Source: Anaeromicropila herbilytica
GTDB taxonomy: Bacteria > Bacillota > Clostridia > Lachnospirales > Lachnospiraceae
DNA: 64,000 nt
NCBI RefSeq assembly: GCF_016591975.1
Contig: NZ_AP024169.1
Location: 582,001 to 646,000 of the forward strand
Direction: 5' to 3'
Position numbers and translations under genes: made by a program. Numbering within the stretch: position 1 is the first letter of the stretch; the number at the start of each line of letters is the position of its first letter. Below are positions 54,019-61,366 of the stretch, in pieces. The notes under the pieces are model-generated. The model searched no databases, had not been told where the DNA came from, and saw nothing but the letters and a program-made list of their open reading frames with translations.

Positions 54019-54203
54019 TTATAAAAAACAACGTTATGTTAATTCTTTGATTCTTTGGAGTGCATTAGTAGGAATTGAGTCCTATGGACGAAATATAAAT
54101 AGTATGATAAACTTCAAAACAATGTGGAATATAGTAATTGATGGAATTAATTACTTAAGAATAATAAAGAATAAATTAATTCTATAGAGATATAAGGAAA
54201 GAG

Positions 54204-54248
54204 GATGCTTTAAGAATGATTTCTTTAAAAGCATCTTTTGTTTTTCAT
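54204..54248 (+). terminator. Orphan terminator before the propeller-protein gene
   Basis: GATGCTTT-AAGAA pairs with TTCTTTAAAAGCATC with a two-base bulge, followed by TTTTGTTTTTC. The previous gene already ends with a terminator at 53977, so this one may end a small RNA or leader made from 54019-54203, or attenuate the gene at 54282. In the 365-base gap 53917-54281 I see no other feature. Confidence 0.6.
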
Positions 54249-54281
54249 ATATAATTTTGAAGGGAAATAGTGGAGGAAATT

Positions 54282-55595
54282 ATGCTAGATATTGTTACAT
54301 GTTGGTTTTATGATGAGGATTTGATTCATAATGTAGTATTAACAATTTTGTATGGTTGGATTCTATTCCAATTCGGTTTATTAACTTATAAGATGATCAA
54401 TAGTACAATTCAGACAAAGATAAGTTGCTATTTTCGTAGATTGTTCTTAATGATAGTGATCTATTTCATTCTTGGAGAATTTATTTTTTTGTTGCTTCGA
54501 AAAAAGTTTTTTAATAATTGGGTTTCTAGTGGTTGGTTTATGCAAGACATCGTCTTATATATTATATATACCGTTATGATTGTTAGCTGTTTTCTATTCC
54601 TGGTAAAACGCGTAAAGAAAATTATTAGGAAAGAGAAGAAAATAATAGAATCGATTTGGGGAGTTGTTTTCATCCTTTTTGCCGAATTTCTAGCAGGTTC
54701 CTTTTTTCTGATAGTATTTAACGGTGCACTTAGTAATGTATCAATTGAATTAGAATCCCCAACGATAACAGTAGAAGAAGGTAATCACACGTTAGCTATC
54801 AATAAAATGAGAATGGTCCTTCCGAATGGAGTTGAACATGGAGTTACAACTAATGTTGTGAAATTTACGCTAGTAGCGGTTGACTTAGAGAATGGGACCA
54901 AGTGCTGGACTCGCCTTTCCGGATGGCAGGAATATATCATAGGAGAGAGCACCAAGGGAATTCTAACTATTAACAATAAAAAAGAAAAGCTCTACTTTAT
55001 CAACCCGAGGACAGGGAAAGTAGTCCTTACAGAGAAAGAATGGGTAGAAAAAATTCCAGAGTTAAAAGATAATTTAAGTTATAATGAATCTGATTATTAC
55101 TTAGTGTCAGAAAATGAATTATACTTATATGCACTAGACGGTAAATATTACAGGGTTGATTTGACTAACAACACTTTGATAGAAAGCCCTGATTATAAGG
55201 AGATTTTATCGGAAAAATTCGAATCATTAGCTAATATCAACAGATTATCCGAGGAGGATATGCAATGGGTGACAGAGGCTTGTACCAGCTATTATTCGAA
55301 TCTATTGGATCTTAGCATCTTATGGGCAGAAGATAGGAATTCAGCATTAATCGCATATCATCAAAAGAGAAATGATAAAAATCTAAGGATTTCTATGGTT
55401 TCATTAAAAGAGAATTCAATCAAATGGGCAAAGTCAATTGCATATAATCACGCTGGTATAATGAACAACCCTATTTCTGTATCTGAGAAAAATGATTCGT
55501 TCTACATAATTTCTAATGGAAACTTATATAAGTTAAGTAAAGATAGTGGAAATATCGATTATATATATCAGTACCGATGGAACAAAGTAAAATAA
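54282..55595 (+). CDS. Uncharacterised membrane protein with propeller-like extracellular domain
   Basis: A 437-aa protein. Four transmembrane helices in the first 150 residues (about 15-35, 50-72, 85-107, 128-150) are followed by a domain rich in beta strands with repeat-like phrases such as LVAVDLENGTKCWTRL, LYFINPRTGKVV and LYLYALDGKYYRV, like PQQ/WD-type propeller blades. Some bases suggest a PA2928-like family, but I am not certain. TGGAGGA before the ATG at 54282 decides the start. It stands alone, with no clear partner gene. Confidence 0.55.
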   Translation: MLDIVTCWFYDEDLIHNVVLTILYGWILFQFGLLTYKMINSTIQTKISCYFRRLFLMIVIYFILGEFIFLLLRKKFFNNWVSSGWFMQDIVLYIIYTVMIVSCFLFLVKRVKKIIRKEKKIIESIWGVVFILFAEFLAGSFFLIVFNGALSNVSIELESPTITVEEGNHTLAINKMRMVLPNGVEHGVTTNVVKFTLVAVDLENGTKCWTRLSGWQEYIIGESTKGILTINNKKEKLYFINPRTGKVVLTEKEWVEKIPELKDNLSYNESDYYLVSENELYLYALDGKYYRVDLTNNTLIESPDYKEILSEKFESLANINRLSEEDMQWVTEACTSYYSNLLDLSILWAEDRNSALIAYHQKRNDKNLRISMVSLKENSIKWAKSIAYNHAGIMNNPISVSEKNDSFYIISNGNLYKLSKDSGNIDYIYQYRWNKVK

Positions 55596-55756
55596 ATGAA
55601 AAGTGTATATGATTAAAATTCCATATACTATTAGAAAACATTGAAACTGTAATTAATTAACCTATTATAGCTTGTTATTATATTTTTCGTATAAATATGG
55701 CTTCTTGATTATATATTTGCCAGAAAATAGTATATGCTGTTTGACGAACTATATTA

Positions 55757-55794
55757 CAAAACAGTTGACTATTATGGTAAAATATATTGACAAG
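55757..55794 (+). promoter_or_regulatory. 38-bp conserved promoter-like repeat, copy 2
   Basis: It matches 44250-44287 at 35 of 38 bases and contains TGGTAAAAT, an extended -10 form, after a TTGAC block. It would drive the 53-aa gene at 55875. Confidence 0.5.
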
Positions 55795-55874
55795 GAAATG
55801 TAAACATAAGTAGAGAACGTCTTGTTATTAAAAATATGAATAAAGTGGAATACATTATATGGAGGAATATAATA

Positions 55875-56036
55875 ATGTCAATGAAAGATATGGAAAGAAT
55901 GAAAAAATTAATAGAAGAGAAAAAAGCAAAAGGCGGTTATCTTCAACCTGAAAAAAAGCTTGGTTCAGGTAAAGTGGAAAAGAGAAATAAGAATATCGGA
56001 ATTGATTCAGAGAGAACCAAAAAAATATCACAATAG
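55875..56036 (+). CDS. Small basic protein, 53 aa
   Basis: A short, highly charged protein (many Lys, Glu and Arg, no hydrophobic helix) with a helical first half (MKDMERMKKLIEEKKAK). TATGGAGGA precedes the ATG and a good terminator follows 13 bases after the stop, so it is probably a real monocistronic gene. I recognise no family. It might bind nucleic acid or be a small regulator. The conserved promoter repeat at 55757 lies about 80 bases upstream. Confidence 0.55.
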   Translation: MSMKDMERMKKLIEEKKAKGGYLQPEKKLGSGKVEKRNKNIGIDSERTKKISQ

Positions 56037-56048
56037 ATATCTTGAAGA

Positions 56049-56095
56049 TAAGGGGGTGTAAATGGAGTAAAATATTCCATTGCGCCCCTTTTTGT
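56049..56095 (+). terminator. Intrinsic terminator
   Basis: AAGGGG-G-TGTAAATGGA pairs with TCCATTGCG-CCCCTT with small bulges, followed by TTT. It separates the small protein gene from the LysR gene. Confidence 0.75.
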
Positions 56096-56121
56096 GTATG
56101 AGCAGAGTAGGAGATGAGAAA

Positions 56122-57039
56122 ATGACATTACAGCAATTAAAATATGTAGTAACTGTTGCAGCAAAGGGGACAATCAGTGATGCAGCTAAAGAACTGTTTG
56201 TATCTCAGCCAACCCTGACGAATGCAATTAAGGACTTGGAAAATGAGATGCAGATTACAATATTTAATAGAACGAATAAAGGTATTGTAGTATCTAACAT
56301 AGGGGATGAATTCCTTTCATATGCAAGACAAGTTCTAGAACAGGCCAATCTTCTAGAACATAAATTCTTAAATGTAGGGAGTCAAAGACCAATATTCTCA
56401 GTTTCTACTCAGCATTATTCCTTTGCAGTAAATGCATTTGTAGATGTAATAAGAGAATTTGCAGGGAATGAGTATGATTTTACACTTCGAGAAACACAAA
56501 CTTATGAAATTATTGAAGATGTAAGCAGGCTAAAGAGCGAACTTGGGATTCTATATACTTCTTCAAAAAATGAAGAAGTAATCAGCAAATTGATAAAGCA
56601 GAATGGTTTAGTTTTTGAAGAATTATTTATTGCAAAGCCCCATGTATTTATTAGTTCGAAGCACCCCTTGGCAGAACTAGAAGCAATTAGTTTGGAAGAA
56701 TTAGAGGAGTATCCTTATCTATCATTTGAACAGGGAGATAACAATGCGTTTTATTTTTCAGAGGAAATCTTAAGTACGCTTGATCGTAATAAAAATATAA
56801 AAGTCAGAGACCGTGCAACTCTATTCAATCTAGCAATAGGACTGAATGGATATACCGTTAGTACGGGAGTCATAAGTAAAGAATTAAATGGAGAGAATAT
56901 TATTGCTAGGCCATTGCTTGTGGAAGAACATATGAGAGTGGGGACGATAAAACAAGCTAATATGGCATTAAGCAGATATGGAAAATCATATAAAGACGCT
57001 TTAAAAAAGCATGTTTCTGAATTAACTCATTCGGAATAA
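56122..57039 (+). CDS. LysR-family transcriptional regulator
   Basis: A 305-aa regulator. The N-terminal helix-turn-helix (MTLQQLKYVVTVAAKGTISD, FVSQPTLTNAIKDLE) is that of LysR proteins; a co-inducer domain (about 90-300) follows. GTAGGAGA before the ATG at 56122 fixes the start. The next gene in the same direction, 280 bases on, encodes a MetE-like methyltransferase, so a role in sulfur amino-acid metabolism is plausible but not shown. Confidence 0.92.
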   Translation: MTLQQLKYVVTVAAKGTISDAAKELFVSQPTLTNAIKDLENEMQITIFNRTNKGIVVSNIGDEFLSYARQVLEQANLLEHKFLNVGSQRPIFSVSTQHYSFAVNAFVDVIREFAGNEYDFTLRETQTYEIIEDVSRLKSELGILYTSSKNEEVISKLIKQNGLVFEELFIAKPHVFISSKHPLAELEAISLEELEEYPYLSFEQGDNNAFYFSEEILSTLDRNKNIKVRDRATLFNLAIGLNGYTVSTGVISKELNGENIIARPLLVEEHMRVGTIKQANMALSRYGKSYKDALKKHVSELTHSE

Positions 57040-57070
57040 ACATAACATAAGAATTGACAGATAGAATGAA

Positions 57071-57118
57071 AAATGTGAGTTGATATAGCTAATAACTATA
57101 TCAAACTCACATTTTTTT
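57071..57118 (+). terminator. Intrinsic terminator after the LysR gene
   Basis: AAATGTGAGTT-GATATAG pairs with CTATATCAAACTCACATTT with one bulged base, followed by TTTT. Confidence 0.88.
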
Positions 57119-57213
57119 ATATTATTCAAATTTAACAAATTAGTTTATAATACATTTCAATCAACGAATTAATCTGACTAGCTAGGAAAATTAATTATTG
57201 AAGTTACATAATT

Positions 57214-57280
57214 GGTTAGTGTGCCAAAAGTTATTTTAAGTTTATGAAGGTATATTGAAAATGAATTTGACACCCTAACC
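57214..57280. mobile_element. MITE-like element, copy 2 (67 bp)
   Basis: Left end GGTTAGTGTGCCAAA and the inverted right end GGTTAGGGTGTCAAA match with two differences, and the ends resemble those of 36232-36366. It is flanked by exact 6-bp duplications ATAATT (57208-57213 and 57281-57286). It has no coding capacity. Confidence 0.6.
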
Positions 57281-57320
57281 ATAATTTCTAAAAAATAAAA
57301 AGAAGACAGGAGATAATATT

Positions 57321-58433
57321 ATGAGTAAAAATGCACCTTTTCGATATGACATTGTAGGAAGTTTTTTAAGACCTGAGTATTTAAAACAAGCACGAAATAG
57401 TTATACTGATGGAATAATAAGCAAAGAAGAATTAAAAGAAATCGAAGATAAAGCAATTATAGATTTGATTCAAAAACAAAAAAAGGCAGGACTTTCTGTC
57501 ATTACAGATGGAGAATTCAGAAGAGGTTCATGGCATCTTGACTTTATGTGGGCATTTTCAGGAGTCGGGCATAATAAGACTAAGATAGGAATCCCATTTC
57601 ATGGGGAACCAGCTTTAATTGATGATACTTATTTAACAGGGAAAGTATCAGTAGATTCACATCCATTTGTAGAACATTTTAAGTTTGTAAAACAGTTTGA
57701 AGAAAAGGATATCGTTGCTCGTCAGACAATACCAGCACCTGCTCAGTTTTTATTTCAGATGATTACACCAGATAATATAGAACGAACTAGAGAAATATAT
57801 TCGGTAGAGGAAGAATTAATACAGGATATTGTGAAGGGATACAAAAAGGTAATTCAAAATTTATATGAGGCTGGTTGTAGGAATATACAGTTTGACGATT
57901 GTACATGGGGAGTATGTGTTGATCCGAATGCTTGTCTAATCCTTGGTACAGATGAAAAGGGCTTGCAAAAACACATAGAGAGATTAATATTAATAAACAA
58001 TCTGGTGATAGAAGGAAAACCAGAGGATCTTGTGATTAATACACATATTTGTAGAGGTAATTTTCATTCTACTTGGGCTTGTGAAGGAGGTTATGGGGTT
58101 GTCGCAAAAGAGCTTTTTGCAAAAGAAAAGGTGGATGCTTTTTATCTAGAATTTGATGATGAGCGTTCCGGAGGATTTGAACCACTTCAGTATGTAAGTA
58201 AGGACAAAAAGGTGGTATTGGGACTGATTACAACAAAGTCTCCAAAATTAGAAGATAAAGAGTATATCATTAGCAGAATTAAAGAGGCTACAAAGTATGT
58301 TCCACTCGATCGATTATACTTAAGCCCACAATGTGGATTTGCATCAACAGAAGAGGGAAATAAACTTACAGAAGAAGAACAGTGGGAAAAATTAAGACTT
58401 GTTCGAGAGATAGCCAAGGAAGTATGGAATTGA
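57321..58433 (+). CDS. MetE-like (YxjG/YxjH-type) methyltransferase
   Basis: A 370-aa protein of the cobalamin-independent methionine synthase C-terminal family. DIVGSFLRPEYL at the start, DGEFRRGSWHLDF, the zinc ligands in THICRGNF and SPQCGFAS near the end are as in Bacillus YxjG/YxjH. It should bind zinc and transfer a methyl group to homocysteine or a similar thiol; the methyl donor is unknown because the N-terminal folate-binding half of MetE is absent. AGACAGGAGAT precedes the ATG. No S-box or T-box leader is visible. Confidence 0.9.
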   Translation: MSKNAPFRYDIVGSFLRPEYLKQARNSYTDGIISKEELKEIEDKAIIDLIQKQKKAGLSVITDGEFRRGSWHLDFMWAFSGVGHNKTKIGIPFHGEPALIDDTYLTGKVSVDSHPFVEHFKFVKQFEEKDIVARQTIPAPAQFLFQMITPDNIERTREIYSVEEELIQDIVKGYKKVIQNLYEAGCRNIQFDDCTWGVCVDPNACLILGTDEKGLQKHIERLILINNLVIEGKPEDLVINTHICRGNFHSTWACEGGYGVVAKELFAKEKVDAFYLEFDDERSGGFEPLQYVSKDKKVVLGLITTKSPKLEDKEYIISRIKEATKYVPLDRLYLSPQCGFASTEEGNKLTEEEQWEKLRLVREIAKEVWN

Positions 58434-58548
58434 TATGTTTGTAGGAAAGTGGAAGTCTATGTCGATAATCTTGCGATAAAACAATGAGGATTTAGACAAA
58501 AAGCTGGCTCTTTGTAAGACGTGTCCTAAATTACATAATTGGATATTT

Positions 58549-58598
58549 AAAGATGGGGATATTGTATATATTGGATATGCGATATCCCCATCTTTTTG
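58549..58598. terminator. Bidirectional terminator between convergent genes
   Basis: AAAGATGGGGATAT (58549-58562) pairs exactly with ATATCCCCATCTTT (58582-58595), with T after and A before. It serves the MetE-like gene and, less strongly, the gene at 58641. Confidence 0.85.
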
Positions 58599-58640
58599 CC
58601 TCTGAATATAAAAAAGATGTACAGAAAACATCAATTCTTT

Positions 58641-59207
58641 CTAATTACCACAACGTAGTTCATAAAAATACTGTACAATAGGATGCTTTAGTTTCATCAT
58701 TTCTCTCATGTCTTGAAGCCTTTTTTTTCCAACTCTTCGGTCCACCAAGGCGAAGATATTGATTAGTATATCTTTACTTTCAAGACTTTCTTCTATGGGG
58801 GTTGATAAAAAAGCATTCGCTGCACCATAAAAATCGGATTTACATAGCACTGCTTGTGCTTCCATCATGTCCTTTGAATAATCGGATATCTTACGTTTTT
58901 TTGCTATTACTAACAAACGTTCCTCAGGCACTTTTCCGCATGTTTCCTTCTTGACTCCATCGATGTCTTCTGCACTGATAGAGATTTGAAGGTGTGGGTC
59001 ATTCTTTATCTCTTGTTCTGTCTGAAACCATCGAATCAGAGTATTCTCATTATTAAAGTTAAGTATTTCTTTTTTATCAACAGTAATATAACATCTTCCT
59101 ATTTTATCTGGCAGATAACGATAACCTGTAGCACGGTAATCTACCCTTTCAACAAGTGATTGACAAAGGAAGCCCTCCAATTGTTGTTTCATCTTACTCC
59201 ATTTCAT
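58641..59207 (-). CDS. Conserved hypothetical protein (SF0329-like)
   Basis: A 188-aa soluble protein. The first 90 residues (MKWSKMKQQLEGFLC, RVDYRATGYRYLPDK, CYITVDKKEI) look like a family of clostridial and other Firmicute proteins I know as SF0329-like, without a known function. The last 90 residues are helical and poorly conserved in my memory. No catalytic motif is visible. It is a single gene. Confidence 0.55.
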   Translation of the reverse strand: MKWSKMKQQLEGFLCQSLVERVDYRATGYRYLPDKIGRCYITVDKKEILNFNNENTLIRWFQTEQEIKNDPHLQISISAEDIDGVKKETCGKVPEERLLVIAKKRKISDYSKDMMEAQAVLCKSDFYGAANAFLSTPIEESLESKDILINIFALVDRRVGKKRLQDMREMMKLKHPIVQYFYELRCGN

Positions 59208-59490
59208 AATGTTGTTGTATCATAATCTATCTGATTAGAATACTTCTCCTTCATTCAATTTCTTCCTTTCGTCCTCTTTAGCTGCTAGTTCATTGAAGAT
59301 AGATAAAGAGTTCCATATTAAGTTCTTAAAATGTATTATTTCATCAATCTATTCTGTTTATAAGATATATCTAACTAACATATCATAAATAAGAGTATCT
59401 AGCAATAATCACATTTTTTAAAGTTGTGAATGGCATAATAAAAATAATGTGAATAGAATATAAGTAATTAGATTGAAGGAAGTTTGGAAA

Positions 59491-59937
59491 GTGAAAGAAC
59501 TTAATCCTCAAAAAGTATTTGCGCAATATCGAGATATAATGAAACCATATGAGCCTGTTATGGGCAGGAAATATACTATTACACATTCGGATATAACGGC
59601 GGAGCTATTTGTGTTTGTGGCTGGAAATTATGCAGAAGATCAAATTACAAGAATGCGTGACGAGGTAAGGGTTGCTTGGGAGCAAAATAAAAAAGGGATT
59701 GCCTTAATTGGTTCGGTTATTGTGGATGGTAAAGGTGTAAAAGGAAATGCTTATATTAGAAATAGTATTTTCTATAACGAAATGCCGACAGCACTTCAAG
59801 CCTTACGCCAAGCTGATCGATTTTTGTTTGTTAATAATCCCAATCTTGACAATACACCTGTATTTATTCATTTTATCTCAAGTAATCCTGATTATGACAA
59901 AATATATAATTTTGGAGCTATTGGCAGTTATAAGTAA
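59491..59937 (+). CDS. Staygreen-family protein
   Basis: A 148-aa soluble protein that reads as a bacterial staygreen (SGR) homologue: ELNPQKVFAQYRD, GRKYTITHSDITAELFVFV and an acidic, Asn-rich end. Plant SGR removes magnesium from chlorophyll, and some bacterial homologues have Mg-dechelatase activity in vitro; clostridia make no chlorophyll, so the natural substrate here is unknown. The GTG at 59491 follows AAGGAAG by 8 bases; the in-frame TTG at 59473 overlaps no ribosome site. It is a single gene. Confidence 0.72.
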   Translation: MKELNPQKVFAQYRDIMKPYEPVMGRKYTITHSDITAELFVFVAGNYAEDQITRMRDEVRVAWEQNKKGIALIGSVIVDGKGVKGNAYIRNSIFYNEMPTALQALRQADRFLFVNNPNLDNTPVFIHFISSNPDYDKIYNFGAIGSYK

Positions 59938-60170
59938 ATAGGTTTGAGACACTAAATCTGTCACACGTAATATACTTTAATTAGCGTCAGGGATATACTA
60001 TAATTATCATTACCGTAAATTGTTAAAATATATAGAAATAAAATATATATTGTTTTATGATATAGTTATTGTCAAATCTTCTTTGTTAGTAAATTAACTC
60101 AAGTAGTATATATAGAGAGAAAGAAATAATGAAATCATAATTATGAAATTCAAGGGATAGATAAGAAATC

Positions 60171-60197
60171 AGGGGCAATCGAAAGATTGCTCCTTTT
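60171..60197 (+). terminator. Intrinsic terminator
   Basis: GGGGCAATC pairs with GATTGCTCC (one G-T) over a GAAA tetraloop, followed by TTTTT. It ends the staygreen transcript or a small RNA. Confidence 0.85.
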
Positions 60198-60271
60198 TGA
60201 TAGGTAGCAAGTGTGAGAAATATCAAACATATTTGTTATATAAAAGGTGGATCTAGTTGAAATAGAAAATA

Positions 60272-60329
60272 TTTCACACGTTGAATTTAGGCCTGCGAGC
60301 AAGTCGCAGGCATGTAGGCTAGTGTGAAA
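60272..60329 (+). promoter_or_regulatory. Nested leader hairpin before the AraC-type gene
   Basis: An inner perfect stem GCCTGCGA / TCGCAGGC (loop GCAAG, 60291-60311) sits inside an outer TTTCACAC / GTGTGAAA pairing (60272-60279 with 60322-60329). It lies 54 bases before the AraC ATG. GC-rich in an AT-rich gap and without a T-run, so it is more likely a leader or operator than a terminator. Confidence 0.45.
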
Positions 60330-60382
60330 CGAAACATTGTATATTTTAAAATTGAAATTAACAAAAAATAGGAGGAATCCAT

Positions 60383-61315
60383 ATGTCAGATCAAAAGTGT
60401 CAGGAAGAGTACATACGAAGAATTCACAAAGTGCAAGATTACATCGAGCAACATTTAGGACGTTCCATGTCCATAGAAGAACTTTCGAATGCTGCAGGAT
60501 TTTCCAAATATCATTTTAGTCGGATATTCCAGGGAATGATACATGAATCTTTAGGCCATTATGTAACCCGGATTCGTATGGAGAATGCATTGTTTCTATT
60601 GGCACATCGGCCAGATAAGAATATGACGGACATTGCCTATGAACTAGGGCTTTCTGATTCAGCTGTATTTACAAGGGCGTTTAAGAATTATTATGGGATT
60701 AGCCCAAGAGAGTACCGAAAAGAATATAGCAAGAATTGCAAAGAACCTTTTTTATTGTCTGAGTACAATAAGAACACAGCAAAGAAAGAATGGGAAGGAA
60801 ATCCGTGTCCTGTAACCGTACAGATTACCATAGAGCATCTGGAGGAGAAACAGATTGCTTACGTAAGACATACAGGTACTTACGAGACATTAGCGAAGGA
60901 GTATGAGAATCTGATTCAGACATTGTTTGTTCATGCTAGTAATCAACACCTACTGGTGGATGGTCAGAACTGGGTTCTTGCTATGTATCATGACAATCCT
61001 GAGTTTGGAGAGGAGAGTCAGTTTCGTACCAGTCTGTGTCTAACGGTGCCAGAGGATATTCCAATACAGGAAGACGGAATCCTTGGAAGGATGAAGTTAG
61101 AAGGCGGTTTGTATGCAGTTGGACATTTTCAGATTGAGAGGGAACAGTACGCTGATGCGTGGAATTACATGTATCAGGAGTGGATCTCGGGCAGTGGTTA
61201 TGTTCCAAGAGGCTACAGTCCATTTGAAGTATATCGCTATGTTCCACATGTCGATGAGGAGAGACAAATTCACGAGGTTGACATCTACGTTCCTATTGAA
61301 CCCATTCATTTCTAG
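60383..61315 (+). CDS. AraC-family regulator with GyrI-like effector domain
   Basis: A 310-aa protein. Two helix-turn-helix units of the AraC family (about 15-115, MSIEELSNAAGFSKYHFSRIF and MTDIAYELGLSDSAVFTRAF) are followed by a GyrI-like small-molecule domain (about 150-310, KQIAYVRHTGTYETL). This is the Rob/TipA-like layout of regulators that sense drugs. GGAGGA precedes the ATG. It lies 51 bases before a UvrA-type gene, which it probably controls. Confidence 0.92.
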   Translation: MSDQKCQEEYIRRIHKVQDYIEQHLGRSMSIEELSNAAGFSKYHFSRIFQGMIHESLGHYVTRIRMENALFLLAHRPDKNMTDIAYELGLSDSAVFTRAFKNYYGISPREYRKEYSKNCKEPFLLSEYNKNTAKKEWEGNPCPVTVQITIEHLEEKQIAYVRHTGTYETLAKEYENLIQTLFVHASNQHLLVDGQNWVLAMYHDNPEFGEESQFRTSLCLTVPEDIPIQEDGILGRMKLEGGLYAVGHFQIEREQYADAWNYMYQEWISGSGYVPRGYSPFEVYRYVPHVDEERQIHEVDIYVPIEPIHF

Positions 61316-61366
61316 GGCATCTTTTAAAGATACCTTGTATGCTGAATTCGATTCCGAGGTGAGTAA

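Larger units (their letters stand above)
59938..60382. other. 445-base leader/intergenic region
   Basis: Holds a possible promoter (TTTAAT at 59976, TATAAT at 59999-60004), a terminator hairpin at 60171-60197 and a nested hairpin at 60272-60329. No credible coding frame. The stretch 60005-60170 could be a small RNA of about 180 bases or just the tail of the staygreen transcript. Confidence 0.45.

Noticed and set aside
57040..57320. S-box or T-box riboswitch before the MetE-like gene
   Set aside because: The only structures are the LysR terminator and the MITE-like element; no conserved riboswitch core is seen.
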